NCBI GenBank assembly: GCA_947846985.1
Contig: CANTUZ010000004.1
Coordinates: 6,934,927 to 6,998,926, forward strand
Reading direction: 5' to 3'
DNA length: 64,000 nucleotides
Source of the DNA: Fratercula arctica
Taxonomy: Eukaryota; Chordata; Aves; Charadriiformes; Alcidae
Below the pieces are notes generated by a model. That model searched no databases. It was given only the letters and a program-made list of their open reading frames with translations, and was not told where the DNA came from. How positions within the stretch are numbered: the first letter of the stretch is position 1; each line of letters opens with the position of its first letter. The translations under genes and the position numbers were made by a program. This document shows, piece after piece, positions 1 to 13,200 of this stretch.

Positions 1-3000
1 ATGTTAGAGATTTCGTCTGGCTGGGGTTGGCACCTCTTCAGAGAGATGACGTGCAACAGGTACACTTAATTGTTCTAAGTCACACCTTGCTCGAAGCAAA
101 CTTCAGTTACCATGCTGTATGTTGCAGCTTCATGCTGGTGTCCTTTTATTTCGGAATGAAAAACCTTGCCGACTTGACCTTTCTAGAGAAATACAAACTC
201 TTGTATAAAACGCGTGAATTGTGAATCCAGGCAAACACCAAATTAGTGCACTATGAATAACTCACCCTGTATACGAGAGCAAACTTATCATTATCATGTG
301 CCCAGCGTTCTCTTTTCCAACTTTGCCTATACTTACCAAGCTTTGCCAAAAGTCAACCAATTATTTTTGAATTTTTCATGTGTTTTGCCAAAGTATTATT
401 TAAAAAGACAGGGAAGGTGTGTACAAAAATAGAAGGTGCATATGGAAGGAAGGCTTTCTTGTAAAATTTTTGTTTTGGGGAAAGAGGTTATGTCATGTCG
501 AAGAAATATTTGGAGACTCCAGATATATTTCTTCCTACTGACTTCTTTCTTCCAGTTAGACAGCTTGGAATGCAAAACCTGCTTAAATCTCGTCTCTCCT
601 CACATTATGTGGCTTAATTTTACCTGTGCCTGATACAATGTGCATAGGCAAGATTACCAGTGTTCTGTACAAACATCAATTAGGACTATCTTGTCTACAG
701 CAAAGCAAAATGAGAGTGTTAGCATCTTGCAGAATACTCGTTCATCTCTCAAACTGTTAAATCTCAGGACTGTGGAATTTCCCTAAGCAAGCTGCCTTTA
801 ATTTTGCTTCTTTTTCCAGGATGATAAGCAAGCACATAGAGGGATTTAAAAGCAATTGCGCTTGATTTTGATTGGTGACCACTCTTTTTTTCAAACAGCT
901 GATTAATGCCCTGAAGTTATCAATAATTAACTTTTATTTTGATTAGGAGGGAAACAGGCCCATTACTTAATTTGAAACAAGTGGTTCCATCTCTGGTTCA
1001 GATGCATTTGAAAGCCTTTTGCTTTTTGTGTAACCTGTTGCAGTCTCACCTTCTCTGATTATTTATTTATTTATTTATTTCATTTGTTTTGTTTAGTGAG
1101 ACAGAGATTTAAACCAGGCAGGTAGAGAGAAAGGGTTTACCGCTACCGAAACCTGCATGTTGAATTGCACACCCAGATCTTTAATTTCTATTATCCAATA
1201 GATGGTTACACAACGGTATTCTAGGCACTGAGAAATGAATCTAAAACATTTTAACAGGCTTAATAAATGTCTTGATTAGTGTTCTGGACTTCGAGGTACA
1301 CCAAAAGCCATCAGGTTCCTTGGAAGGCCACATTATAACCACAGAAGTAAAGACCATGCAAGAGCATACCGTGCTTACTACAGCTGCTAATCCTTCATCA
1401 CTCAAGAGGGTTCCTGCTTGTCCACACAGCTACCGGCAGCTCTACATTGAGAGGGGAGTGGGTAGATTTTACTATTTGTCCAACTCAGTCATTTTGCTAT
1501 TGCATCTACTCCTTTCAGACAGCTTAAGTTATCTTTCCTTTACGGCAGCCTCCTGTGTTCATATGTAGCACCTTCTACACTTAACCAAGGTTTGAGTTTT
1601 TCACTTAGAACTCCCCAACATCTTGCTGAGCCCTTTATTCTCAAATACATGCTCCAGTGAATCTTAGAGCTGTTGCAGCTTGAAAAAGAGAGCAAAAGAT
1701 AATCAAAATGGCAATCTTAAGTCTTTCCTTGGGCCTTGGTTGACAAAAGTGCTTAAGCAAAGTTTTAAAGTCCTTTATTTTAAAGACAGTTATTCACTGG
1801 CTTTTAGACACAGAAAGACTTTACTGAATGACAGTTCAGTCTCCTTAATTATGAGCAGGCAGTAGCTTCCCTGAGCTCTGACTGGTCTTCCAGGCTGCCG
1901 ATTTATTCTGGAAACCAGAATGGCAAGTGTGAGTCTTGCCTGCTGCTGGGAATCCAAACATTGTGGGGAAAAGACTGTGGATTTGTGTGTCTGTCAAATG
2001 AATTGTGGATACACTTGTATGACTCAGAGATTAAACTTTTAAAATGAAAAAACAGAGTGCAAAGGTAAAGATGTAACAGTTGTTAATTTTATTAACGAAG
2101 TAGAACTTGTTCTCTGTCCTCTATAATCTACATAATATTTAAAACAGAGCCAAATGGTTTGCCAAGCTTTTGTGGCTTCCAGGCGCGTTAAGATGTTCCC
2201 TTGTAGGCAGGGAGAGGTGATTACTGAAGTTCACCACAGGTACAAAAACAAGAGAAGCAACTGATGTGTTTTGTCAAGTGACATGAAGGGACATTGTCGG
2301 TAATTGGTGAAAAGTACTTTATTTCACTCATTGCTTATGCTGCCACTACTGCTTTCCAAAGGGTCTAAAAGCATGCAAATGGGGTTGCAGGTCAGGGAGT
2401 GAACACATTTACTGGGTCCTACACCATTTTGTTAAAGGCTGCCTGCCATAGTGTTATGGTAAAGAGGAGGGGCATCTGTAAGCAAACAAATGATGGAAGC
2501 CGCCTTTGGAAATCTGGCAGTTTCAGTAACTATTTCAGGAAATATCAAGCAATAGCATAAAACCTGTTTTGCTTATTCTGTATAAAATAGCTTTTAATTC
2601 ATTTTTTTATTTTATGTATTCCTGATAAATCTGGATACCTGAGAATATTCAGGAGATAGCTATATCTTATTAGATTTCCCCAGTTGTTTTCCTGATTGTT
2701 TCCCTCTGACATCCTTATATTTTTTTATTTTCAGAGGAGGAGAAAGTCCTGCAGAAATTTTTCTGCGCACATTTCTTCTGCAATGGAGATGTATTTACAT
2801 CTGTTTCTTTGTAAATACCTGTACCACCTTAGTTGTTATTTTTTCCACTTCATTTATGCCCAATTTTATAGCCAGAAACCATTTTTAAAGATGGCTTGCT
2901 AAGAAATCATTTTAAAATGCTTGACCTGTGTGAGACTTCCACTTTATGCTATGAAGCGTAAAACATTTTCTTGAGATTTCTACCTGCTTGTTGGAACAAT

Positions 3001-6000
3001 TTTGACAAGGCAGTCGTGCTGCTTCTCCTTCACCTGATATCCAGTCTTTCTCCTTACCTTGGAGGCAACAACCCAGGAAGGGTCCCGCTCCTGTGTTCCC
3101 ACAGCTCTCTGCCTGCCTTCGGGGAGTGACCAGGCCAGGAGTGGGCGGTAAGAGAGGATGGGATGCACTAATTAGCTGGCCCTCATTTCATTGATGGCAT
3201 TTGCTTATGTGAATGATGGGGGTAGTTCTCATTTTACTTCCCTCTGAATGAAGCACTGACTGTCAACTTACCCCTAAAGCCTGTAGTTTCTAGTAATTTT
3301 TATGTGATTACCTTAATTCCTTGAGGAGAATTTTATGTTCTCTGATCACCTATATGGGAATAAAATTCTTCATACTATATTGCACTGTATCCATATCCAT
3401 TTATTCTCCTTTGGAAGTGAGCGTGTTTTCATCTCATAATCGTCCCTCATGATCTAAGCATTGCTGCAGGAGGAACCTCGTATTTCTGAGAAATATTTGA
3501 CGCCAATCAGCAACTTAGGCATACCAATGTAGTTAACAGAGAAAGGTCTGGCCTCACTTAGCCAAGAGTGTATGAGGATACGTGTAACTGGAAACATTTG
3601 TTTTCCCTCGGTTTGTGAAATTGGGGAAGGCTTATTGCCAAGAGAGGAGCATCAAACAATGTTGTAATGTCTTTTGATGTTTCTTGGTCTTAAATCATGC
3701 TCTGATGTTAATTAGTTTGGTGGGGTGGTTGTTTTTTTGTTTTTTTGTTTTTTTTTAAATCATTTAGTGATTCAAGTATATAAAATAATTTTCTTTGCCA
3801 GCACCAAAATATTGCAGACCGGTGAGATGCTACTTGAGGTTTGAGAGGCTGCGTAAAAGCCAGGGTCTTACACAGAAAGTCAGTCTGTAACAAACAGACC
3901 AAGTATTGCTACAAATTCTGTAGCAGCTTTAGGGTCCGTGGTACCAAATGTTGATAGGAGCTGAAAGGTGCTTTCAGTAGCTCCTAGAGATTCAGAAGCC
4001 ACCCAAGGCAAAAGGTTAAGAGGTGGCACTGGGTTTGTAAAGCCCTAGCAGGTAATATCTGTGCGCCATAACTTGTTTTTCTTCTTTCCAGTATTTCTTT
4101 CTTGACTCAACTTTTCTTCCACCCTCAGTGCACCCTTTGTTTTCACAGATTTTTAGACTTTCCGTAGCCGATTATTGTTCAGTAAAATTTCCTTAAGTAA
4201 GTCTCTATAAGGATGGCCTTTAAACGAAGAAGAACAGTCATTCCAGAGAACCGGCCAGTAAAACCTAAAATAAAATGAGAAAAAACACCTATGACAGCTG
4301 AATTGTATAGATGATTCTTGTGACAACACAAAACAAAATTATACTTATTGCACTTCTGGACTTTCATCATCTATATTTTAATACGAAAAATACCAAATTA
4401 TTTGAAATATTACATCTATTTAATATCTGTTGTTAAATTAGAATCTTGCCACTACTCAGATCTTTTAAATAGGGTTTGTTCTTCATTATGGTACTTGTTG
4501 TATATTATAATCCATTATCCAGAGGCTAAAATTATTTTGCAGGGTAAGTGTTAAGGGGTACATAAATAAGGTGATAATTTTATTACTGTAAGAGCATGTA
4601 ATGGTAAATGGTTCTGGTTTTTCTTACATATTTACCTTGGGTCTGTAATGACGATGATGAGGGTAAAAATAAATGTTCCAACAGTGAAGAGCAGGAAAGG
4701 ATTAATCAAAGCTAATCAAACTGATTTCCTTTATAGTCTATTGCACTTTTATAGTCAATTAGAGATTGAAGGGCATAAATAACTTTATTTAGGTATCTTT
4801 TTTAATGAAAAAATTAATTACACCTCGAACTCCCCTGACTATCAGTCATGCACAGGGTGATTAGCTTGAAGACAGTTGTCTATATTTAGCCAGATGAACC
4901 CCATTTCACTGTGGTTCATAATCTGACACTTAAGATATTTATGGTCATGACACAACAGTCTGATTTACCCTCCCCTTAAATAAGAAATAAAAATAAAAAT
5001 CACTGGATTATTTGAAGGAGAAGGTTTTTTTAGGCCCTGGTCTCACATGCTAATGCCATTGCTTCTCTTTATATAGAGAGACGAAGTCCCTAAACATTTT
5101 GTAGAAAACTTTCGTCAGCACAGAAATACTTTGAGTTTAGCAAAATTGTCAATTTTATTTATGAGGCAGTCTATCAAGGAAAATCGTTACCATCATTAAT
5201 CAGTTTAATACTTCAAGATCTGGTGTATAGATGCTCACTTTGGAAGGCATGATATTTTGCCTGCACAGGGAGATTATGAATTTTGAGTGTTTCCCTTCTT
5301 AAAGTCTTCAAAAGCTTCTGCCTGTGTAACGCTGTTCTGAGAGACTGGAAGAGCAGTGCCTTAAGTATAGCTAATTATTTACTTACCTCATCAAAGGTAA
5401 GCAATACTTTTCCTTGGGGTGAGTATGTGACTCACTATAGTTATCTGTATCTGCTACCTTTTCCTCTGCTTACTATAATCTTTCAAATATTTTAAGTAGA
5501 GATAGTGGAATATGAATGCGCTTCCGGAGCTATCAGCTGGAATGTCAGTGTGCTGGAAAAATAAATAAAATAAACTTTAAAATAAACCCAACACCCCCAA
5601 AACATTTTGAACATAAACTGTCCAGGGACTTACGTGTAGTTTGTAGCAGTGCGCAGAAGTAGGGATCTACCCATGATGCTATTAACGTGCATAAACTATG
5701 GTTATAAACTATATAAATTATGGCATTTTAAGACCATCTCTGCATTTTTTATGTCTGGCTGGTAATAAGGAAGGTACGTGTTGGGGAATGATATGTTCCT
5801 CTTCGCACTCTCTAGGCTTTTGACTCCTGCTGAGGCAGCAAGTTTTTGCCTGGCAGCAGGGCTGAAAAGAAGTGGGGCAAGACTCTTGGGAATGACCCAC
5901 ACCAGGTGCTTTGGTTCAATGAACACATATGTTGCCAATTTGCCTGCCATCTTCTACTCAAAGAGTTATTTACTTTTTTTTTTTTTTTTAAATTTAGAAG

Positions 6001-9000
6001 ATCTCATTTATATTAATTTCAAACAGATTAAAGACAGAATTGGATGGATTTAAAGATATTAACGAAATTTGGGATCAGCAATGGGGTTCATACAGACATT
6101 GCACTTTCTTTTAACAGCATGTGTTAACTCACGTGAAGGTAACACCTGTTAACCCTCCCATGTGACAATTTAATGAAGTCTACAGAGTCTCTTACAGGCA
6201 GCTAATTCTGAAAATACTGTGTCTTCACTGACGAGGTAGAATGACACCAGCATGCCTGCTGCCTTAAGTGAAGCTGAAGTCCTAGATGCTTCTTAGAATT
6301 ATGGTAGGTGATCTAGGTAATGATGCCTGTATTTAAAGTTGTCCAACTCTTTGTCAAATGGTTTAGTTGTAAGAATCTTTATACATTATGATTCTTTGAC
6401 TATTGAGACCATTGCCTGCTTCAAGCTTTCTTCATGTCAGCAAAACCAGCACTTCTGTGTTTCTCAGGATGAAACTAACAGGGGGATGGTCTCTTCCCCC
6501 AGTTGTTGGTTTGGTTTTGTGGTTTTTTTTTATTGTGGTTTGGTTGAGGAGCTCTATTACCCCCTGTACACTCAAAGAGAGACTTCAAGCTTCTGTTATG
6601 TGTGTACTTTTTGTTATATTTGTGAAAGATCTGTCCAGATTTGGGCAGATTTTATTTCTAGTAGACCTTGATTTCTACATGTACGCTAGAGACTCGGTGG
6701 AGTTTGGCAGCTAAATGAAAAAGGTGTTATTTGGTGTGATCTATTCTGGCATTGCTGCTGTCTTGGGTTTCTCATCAGAGGACTGAAATTTGAGAGTGGG
6801 GCACCCAGAGGTGTAGAAGAAGAGAGGAGAGCAATGGCATCCCTGTAGCTGGGTATCTAGTGGCTAAAGAAATTGGAGAGAACTGATGTAGAAGACGATA
6901 CTGGTAAAATCAAACAGATGGATCTTGTAACTGGTATGTTAAATGTTGCATAGAATCTAGATTTCTCTGCATACTTATGAAATCAAAACAGAGCTGTGAA
7001 ACCCAAAGGCACAATATATTCTTCATTTTCCTCTGGTGAGTGGCCCACCTAATAGACTGCTACTGCTTTATTAGCTCCAGTGGTAGATGTCTGTACTGAT
7101 ATTTCACATAAAAATCTCTATTATTCCACATGGTGGAGGATTTTTCTGCTATGTTTCCTTTTCTAAAGAGTCAAATGAGAAAAATTCCCATAAATGTTGT
7201 ACTGTTTTCCCCCAGACAATGTTCGTAACAGGAACGTTTTTCCTTTGTCATCGTCTAAAGAAGTTGGGTAATTCTGGAAAATGTTGACCTAGTTCTTTCA
7301 TGTAAAAAAAAAAAAAAGAAGAAGAAAAGAAAAAAGCACAGAAATGAACAATGCAGTTAATTCCATATGGATCTCCTTTTGCATTTTTATACATAAAATA
7401 GCATTATGGGCAATAGAAAATAGACTTTTAATGTGCTAGAGATTTGGCCTCAGGTATTTGGCTAGCTTCCCAAGTCCTCCTTCTAATGCTGTGTCAGACT
7501 ATACAAGGATAACCCGTCATTGTATGTTATGTGTAGATGATAGTAGAGACTTCAGGTTAACATGTTTGGACAGTAGGGGAGGTTGGGCGTATTCGCTGGA
7601 GGAGTTCTAGTACGTGCTTATCGGAGGAATTCAAAGAATAGGCATTGTTACACTCTTCATCTTTCAGATCAGTTTTCACTTATGGTTATATAGATCAGGT
7701 CTTACGTACCAAACTGCTGTGCTTTCTTTTATGAACTTCTGTGCTAAGCGGCGAACCGTGTTCATGTGGAATAACTGGAAATAATTTTTTTCCCCAGTAA
7801 AATACTAGCAAATAGTTTCCATGCCCAAAAAATTGTGAAGAATAATTTCTAAAATTGTCCGACGTTGGCTAGCCTGGATAGAAAAAGCTAGAATTTTTAA
7901 CCATTCCTATTTCTAGAATGCTGACAGCTTAATTTTGTGTTAATAGTTCCCTTTAACATGGAAAAATCCTGATGCAGTTTCTTTATCTCGCCTAAAGTTG
8001 TTGAAGTGTAGTTGAAATATCCAGAGAGAAGAAAAACAGGTTTAATTTTCCTCTTATGTCAGATAACTTTTTGAAGATGCTCCTGTGGTAAAAAAAAAAG
8101 GAAGATCAGTTTTTGATATGAATAATCAACACTTCTTTGGTTTCTTTTCACAGAAATGAGGGGGTTTTTTACTAAGCAGTTGGGTTTTTTTTTTATATGA
8201 GATACCTAGTTCACTGGCAGAAGTACTTTGGTTTGAAAATGCTGTTGCGGTGCTTGCTGGGTGCTGTAGCTGAGGAGCTTCACTCCTCTGCCCTTGGTCA
8301 GTGCTGGGTGTCCCCGGAGCTGACACACTGTGCGGTGGCGCAGCAGCAGGGACAGCCGCCTGCATCCCACGGGACATAGCACGGCCAGGACGCTTGCAGA
8401 ACGTATTTCCACCAAAGGTTACGGTATCCAAGCAGAAACTCCAGGGAGGCACCATGTAACCATTTCTGTGTCTTTTACTTGCTTTCATGACCCAAAAGTT
8501 CTTAACCTAAAGTCTTCCCCAGAAAATGAAGGGACGCAAAAGTCTGGGCAGCTCTAGCTGCTGGTGTTTGTTTTCATTCACTGTCAAACTGGAGTGCTAA
8601 TTATGGCAGATCCTTTTAAGAACCACTTGTGTGCATGGATCCCATTGACATCTTGGTCTCTTTTGACATATCTTAATGGAAAATTTTCTCTCTTTCCTTC
8701 CTTCTTTTTGGCTTTTTCTGTTCTCTTCTTGCTCTTCTGTTTTTCTGGCTTTTCTCTTGTTCCCTCCTCCGTGGTCTGGCTCCAGCTCCTGTTGCTTTTT
8801 CTTCTGTGGTAGAAACAGTTAGTGCTGGTTTACGTTTTAGCTGCAGTTCCTCGGTAAGGAAGCTCTTTAACCTGGGCTTTAATTCCCTGGGGCAGAATAA
8901 AGCCATCTGTAATCCCTGTGTGTTGATCACAGTGAATTATCTCTAATTTCCGAATTCTGGAATTCCCTGCTGGCCAAAAGAACTCAATGACAGGATAATG

Positions 9001-9840
9001 AATAAGATTTAACCATGCAAGTTTTAGGATTTTGAGGTTATATAAACTTGCTGATTCATGTAATGGAGAAGCCACTGGCCACTGTTTAATTTCTGGGACT
9101 AGCCTCTGCTGCTGTAAATATTAGGAAAATGACAGAAGACAACAGTGGAGCTACACTGGTTTACAACAGCAGACTGGGGCTCTTGTGCCTTAATAAGTGT
9201 AATTGTACATAGTTACAGTGGTTCTCCCTTCGGTAGATTCGTCAGTGAAGAGTTTGGGAAGGTAATGGAAGGGTACTGTGAATAATAAGAAGCAAACTCT
9301 GAAAAATAAACATCTCTGTAGTCTAATTCATAGAACTGAGCAATCAGAGCTGCTCCAGTTGAGCTCAATACATACAAACACAGTATTGCACACACGAGTA
9401 ATGTATCAGCTCTGTGTACTATTAAATCTCATATTAAAATGATGACTGCTGTAGAAGAGGTTTTTGTCTTCAAAAATACATGTGCATGATCCAGTTTCCT
9501 ACTGGAAGAGCAAAAATCATAGAGATTAACAGCTACTTTTCTACTTTATACATTTATTAATGTTGCCTAAGTGATATTCTCCCATCAGTTATAAGTGGTA
9601 TTTGAATAGCTTTTTTCTGAATCAATTCTCAGATTTTTAAAGTGTGCTGTTAAATCAAACCATTGTTTGGAGAGATTTTTTAAAAAGTGGAGTGGGTATT
9701 TAAAGAGTGCTAGAAAACAGGATTTTGAAATCTGATCAGGTCTTCAATTCCATGCTTTTTCTCTAAATATTTTACAGCTGTTTGTAGCCTCTTGTAACTG
9801 ATTTTCATTAGTTTTACTGCTTCAGTCCATTCCTGCCAAG
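1..9840. other. intronic block, no gene seen
   Basis: AT-rich unique sequence with simple repeats at 1061-1080, 3715-3757 (T-runs broken by G) and 6502-6547 (GGTTT/T-run), an A-run at about 7304-7316, and a GC-richer patch at 8.23-8.40 kb. No exon, RNA gene or clear transposon was recognised. Confidence 0.6.
1061..1080. repeat. (ATTT)5 microsatellite
   Basis: Five perfect ATTT units. A similar tract lies at 56731-56754. Confidence 0.9.
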
Positions 9841-9844
9841 TTCA

Positions 9845-9905
9845 ACGTAGACTCCGGCATACGCCGGGTGGATTCGGTGCAGGCAGCGAGTCTGTGCGAG
9901 AGCCG
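9845..9905. other. very small CpG-rich knot with a CCGGC/GCCGG hairpin
   Basis: Eight CpG dinucleotides occur in 61 bases, in surroundings where CpG is rare. It contains a perfect 5-bp inverted repeat, CCGGC (9854-9858) and GCCGG (9863-9867), around ATAC. Immediately downstream is the AT-rich candidate element at 9.96-10.26 kb. No family of repeats or promoter motif was recognised. Confidence 0.6.
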
Positions 9906-9954
9906 TGTCAGTCCAATTCCTGCCTATGGTTCCTAATGGGACCGCTCATTAAAC

Positions 9955-10260
9955 TCTGCTAGGAGCGCTGAGAATGAACTGCATCTACATTACCATTCAA
10001 ATAATATATCGTAATTAATGTAAAATGACTCACAGAGAATAATTTTCTGTGATAATCGTACCATTATTTAACAATAATTCCTGTGGGTTTACTTTTAAGT
10101 AACTCCATGTGAGGACTGTATGTGCCCACAGGTACAGTTTAAAAGCTAGTTGGGTAATTAAACATTTTTGCTGTAATTATTGCCTCTTACAGCCGCTTCA
10201 CGGAAATTCACAGGAATGAAAACCACCAATGATAAAACAGCAGGAAATATGTAATTGAAA
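9955..10260. promoter_or_regulatory. candidate conserved non-coding element (AT-rich, homeobox-type sites)
   Basis: About 300 bp of unique, low-repeat sequence with repeated TAAT/ATTA core words (for example GTAATTAATG, GGTAATTAAAC, GTAATTATTG) and a small inverted repeat CACAGA...TCTGTG at 10031-10051. This texture is typical of vertebrate developmental enhancers, but conservation cannot be tested from one sequence. The call is an inference. Confidence 0.3.
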
Positions 10261-10269
10261 AAAAAAAAA

Positions 10270-13200
10270 GAAGTCTTTTGGGATATTCCAATAGTCTGTC
10301 TTAATTGAAAAGAAAAAATAAATAGGAAGTTAAAGGAATTGTTTCTGATATAATTTGCAAAGTATTGAGTTTCATTTCAGCAATATGAATATTAACCTCA
10401 GCCGTATCATGATCATTTAGCACCCATTTAGTATATTATAGTTAATAGAAATTTAAAAGACTTTTTATTTTATTCCAGGCTTATCAAGTCGTAATTCAAA
10501 ACCAAGTGAGAAATAGTCCTTTGTTTTGATAAATTCAATAGTTTTGTGGTGATTGTTGTAAAGATAGTGGAAAAATAGTTTCTCACTGTTTTATTTCTAG
10601 TAAAGTAGATTTTTCTAATGGATCAGACCCATTTCTGCTTACTTTGTGTATATGTGGTTACTGTCTGCGTTGTTCTCTAAGCACTAGTGTTTATATCACA
10701 TTATAACAGTAATTATAACAAACTCACATCCAGTTCATAGAAAACGGATTATTTAGGGTATTTATAGTCTGAATTCATAAAGAAAGGGGAATAATTGAGA
10801 CAAGGACCAGTCTCCTCATAGATTTCCATAGATAGAGATGCGTCGACTTGGTCTTTTGTCAAATTATTTTCATTTTGAATTCACTGGCAAAACCTGGATT
10901 TATGGGTGTATATTATGTACTTCCACTACGTGTTTTACCTGAAACTGACCCTTTCTTTGTAAAGGAAATGTCAGATGTGATACTGAAATCTCAACTAAAC
11001 AAATAATTGGGAAAACTTTCAGAACTCGGCCTTTAGCCATTCTGTTCCTGTGCTCCTGGGCTTTAAAGTCCTGCTTCCATACTTGATTTAAAAGGACGCA
11101 GGGTTGGCCTTCTGGGCTCTGGTGGGTTGGATGTCCCCTTCTACAGCTGGGCTCTGACCAGTCTGTCCGTCCTGCGGAAGTGGTGTGTGTCCGGCTACAG
11201 ACACGAAAGCCTGTCCAAGCGCAGGGCAGGGGCAGAGCCCTGCATCCTTTGGTGACTGAACTGGCCATCTTATTAATATTACCTATCCCAAAGGAGCAAA
11301 ATCACTTTGGGGGGAGTTCTGTGACATCCTCCTGTGGTGCAGAGTATCATAATTATTTCTCTGACCTTCTCATTGCTTGGGACTTATTGTTAGGAAATAA
11401 AATTGAAAGGCCCAAATGGCTGCATCACATTTGGAGCACGGGATGTCTTACTGCTCTCCCAGGTGGAGGCTTTTGTATTAGATCACTGCTGTCCCATCCC
11501 TCCCAGGGGCTTGGGGGGGATGGTTGTACCCTTTATATCTTGTCTCTCCAGTCCCTTTTCTGTTGTGTTGGCATGGGCAGGGGAGGCAGGGATGCGGCTT
11601 GTTTCCCTTCAGCCCGGCTGAGCAGGTTCATGGATAGGGAACTTGGGCAGGAGGGAAATGGATGCTTCATGATGAAATCCAAGCAAGTTATAAAACAGGT
11701 GAAGCCTGGTGTTTGAGAGGACGCTTCAGAGCTCCCTGAACTTCTGCAGGTAAATGTTTTCTTCTCCTTGGTTAACATGATTTGCAGGTGGAGGGCCAGG
11801 ACCAGGATTGCTCACCCAGTGGAGCCCTGCAGTTACACACAGCTGCAGCCAAGCAGGCTTTTGTCCATCTTAGGGCTGCAGTGATGTAAGGAAATAAAAT
11901 CTGAAGTACTGCGCCACAGGAGCAGGCTCTGCATTGTGTGCAAGGACTTGGAGGATTCTTCTGGAAGCATTTCCTATGTGCAGCGTGAGATAAAAAAAGC
12001 AATGTGAGCTCTGAGGTTCATTCCCACCTCCCTCCCACTCCCCTCAGTTTTTGTCTGTGGATGTTTGTGCTCTCAGAGGGGCCAAAGGCTGTCACACTGG
12101 CTAATAAATCTTCCAGGAATTCTGAAACCCTATGAGTTATGGAACACTCATGTTGGTCTATACGCAGGTGTGCCAGAAATGAGTATAAAGTCTGCAGAGA
12201 TTTTGAGTATTGCTGTTGCTGGAGACTCCTCGTGCTGCTGAGGGAGTTCTCCCATGCAGACCCCAACACCCATCTCTGTACGTGATTGTAGTGAGGCATT
12301 TTTTTGTTTTGCTTACTTCTGAATGCTGGCAGTTTTTTAGTTATGGTTTAAGAATGGAAGGTTTCTGAGTTTTGAAACTGTTCTCTCTTATGCAAGTATG
12401 TTTTTTTAAAACATCAGCCTTCGAAAAAGAGATGGTAAGCCAAGTGTGTTGACGAAGGGAGACTTGAATCATGCATCAACAACTGAATTTTAACTTACCT
12501 TGAGCAGGTGAGAAGTCATAGTTGCATCAAAATCTGACAGTCATCATCCCCAACTCTGTCCAGGGAACAATTTATTTCACCTTACATTTTAATTATCTTC
12601 ATTTTTATGTTTAAAAAATGGGGTTTGAGTCATTGTCAGCACCCTCTGTGACAGAAATCACAGCACCAAGAAATCTCTTTAGTAATTCCCGTTGAAAAGC
12701 AAAGTGTTTCCTGCTTTCTGCATTGAAAAAATGGTAGAAGTGGAGATAACGATTAAAAGAGTAACTGCTGGGAAATGTCATCATGTGCTGTGCATACATA
12801 AACAGGAACCTTCTCTCCAGAAAGAATCTTAGTATGTTGTTTAGTTGCAAAGTTTCAAGAAGCGGAGCTTCTGCCGTTCAGTGTAGAAAGGTGCTCCATA
12901 GTCAACTATGTTTTTGCTGCCTGCAAGTCTACAGTAAAATAGTGTCATAACTAGTCCAAGTTCTAGCAGTGCCAGGCTTTTCAAAATTTGGACATAAGGT
13001 CCAGTCCTTTGAAAAAGAAGACGAAGAAAAGAAACCCTTCAGAGTCAAATATCTTACGAAAAGATTTCAGCATCTTCATGTTAGCCCAATCCATCTTCAC
13101 GTATCAAGTCTATTTCAAGAGTAGAGAGGCCTCCCAGAATGGTATTCCACTATTTTTCAGCTGTGACCCTGTTTCCCTCTGGGAATCCCACTTCTGTCAG

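Noticed and set aside
2373..2380. ATGCAAAT octamers (also 25763 and 50710) considered as POU-factor sites
   Set aside because: Three perfect 8-mers in 64 kb is about the number expected by chance.
11180..11716. 178-codon + strand open frame
   Set aside because: No recognisable domain, GC-richer local composition and overlapping open frames on both strands. Consistent with chance; no splice or promoter support.
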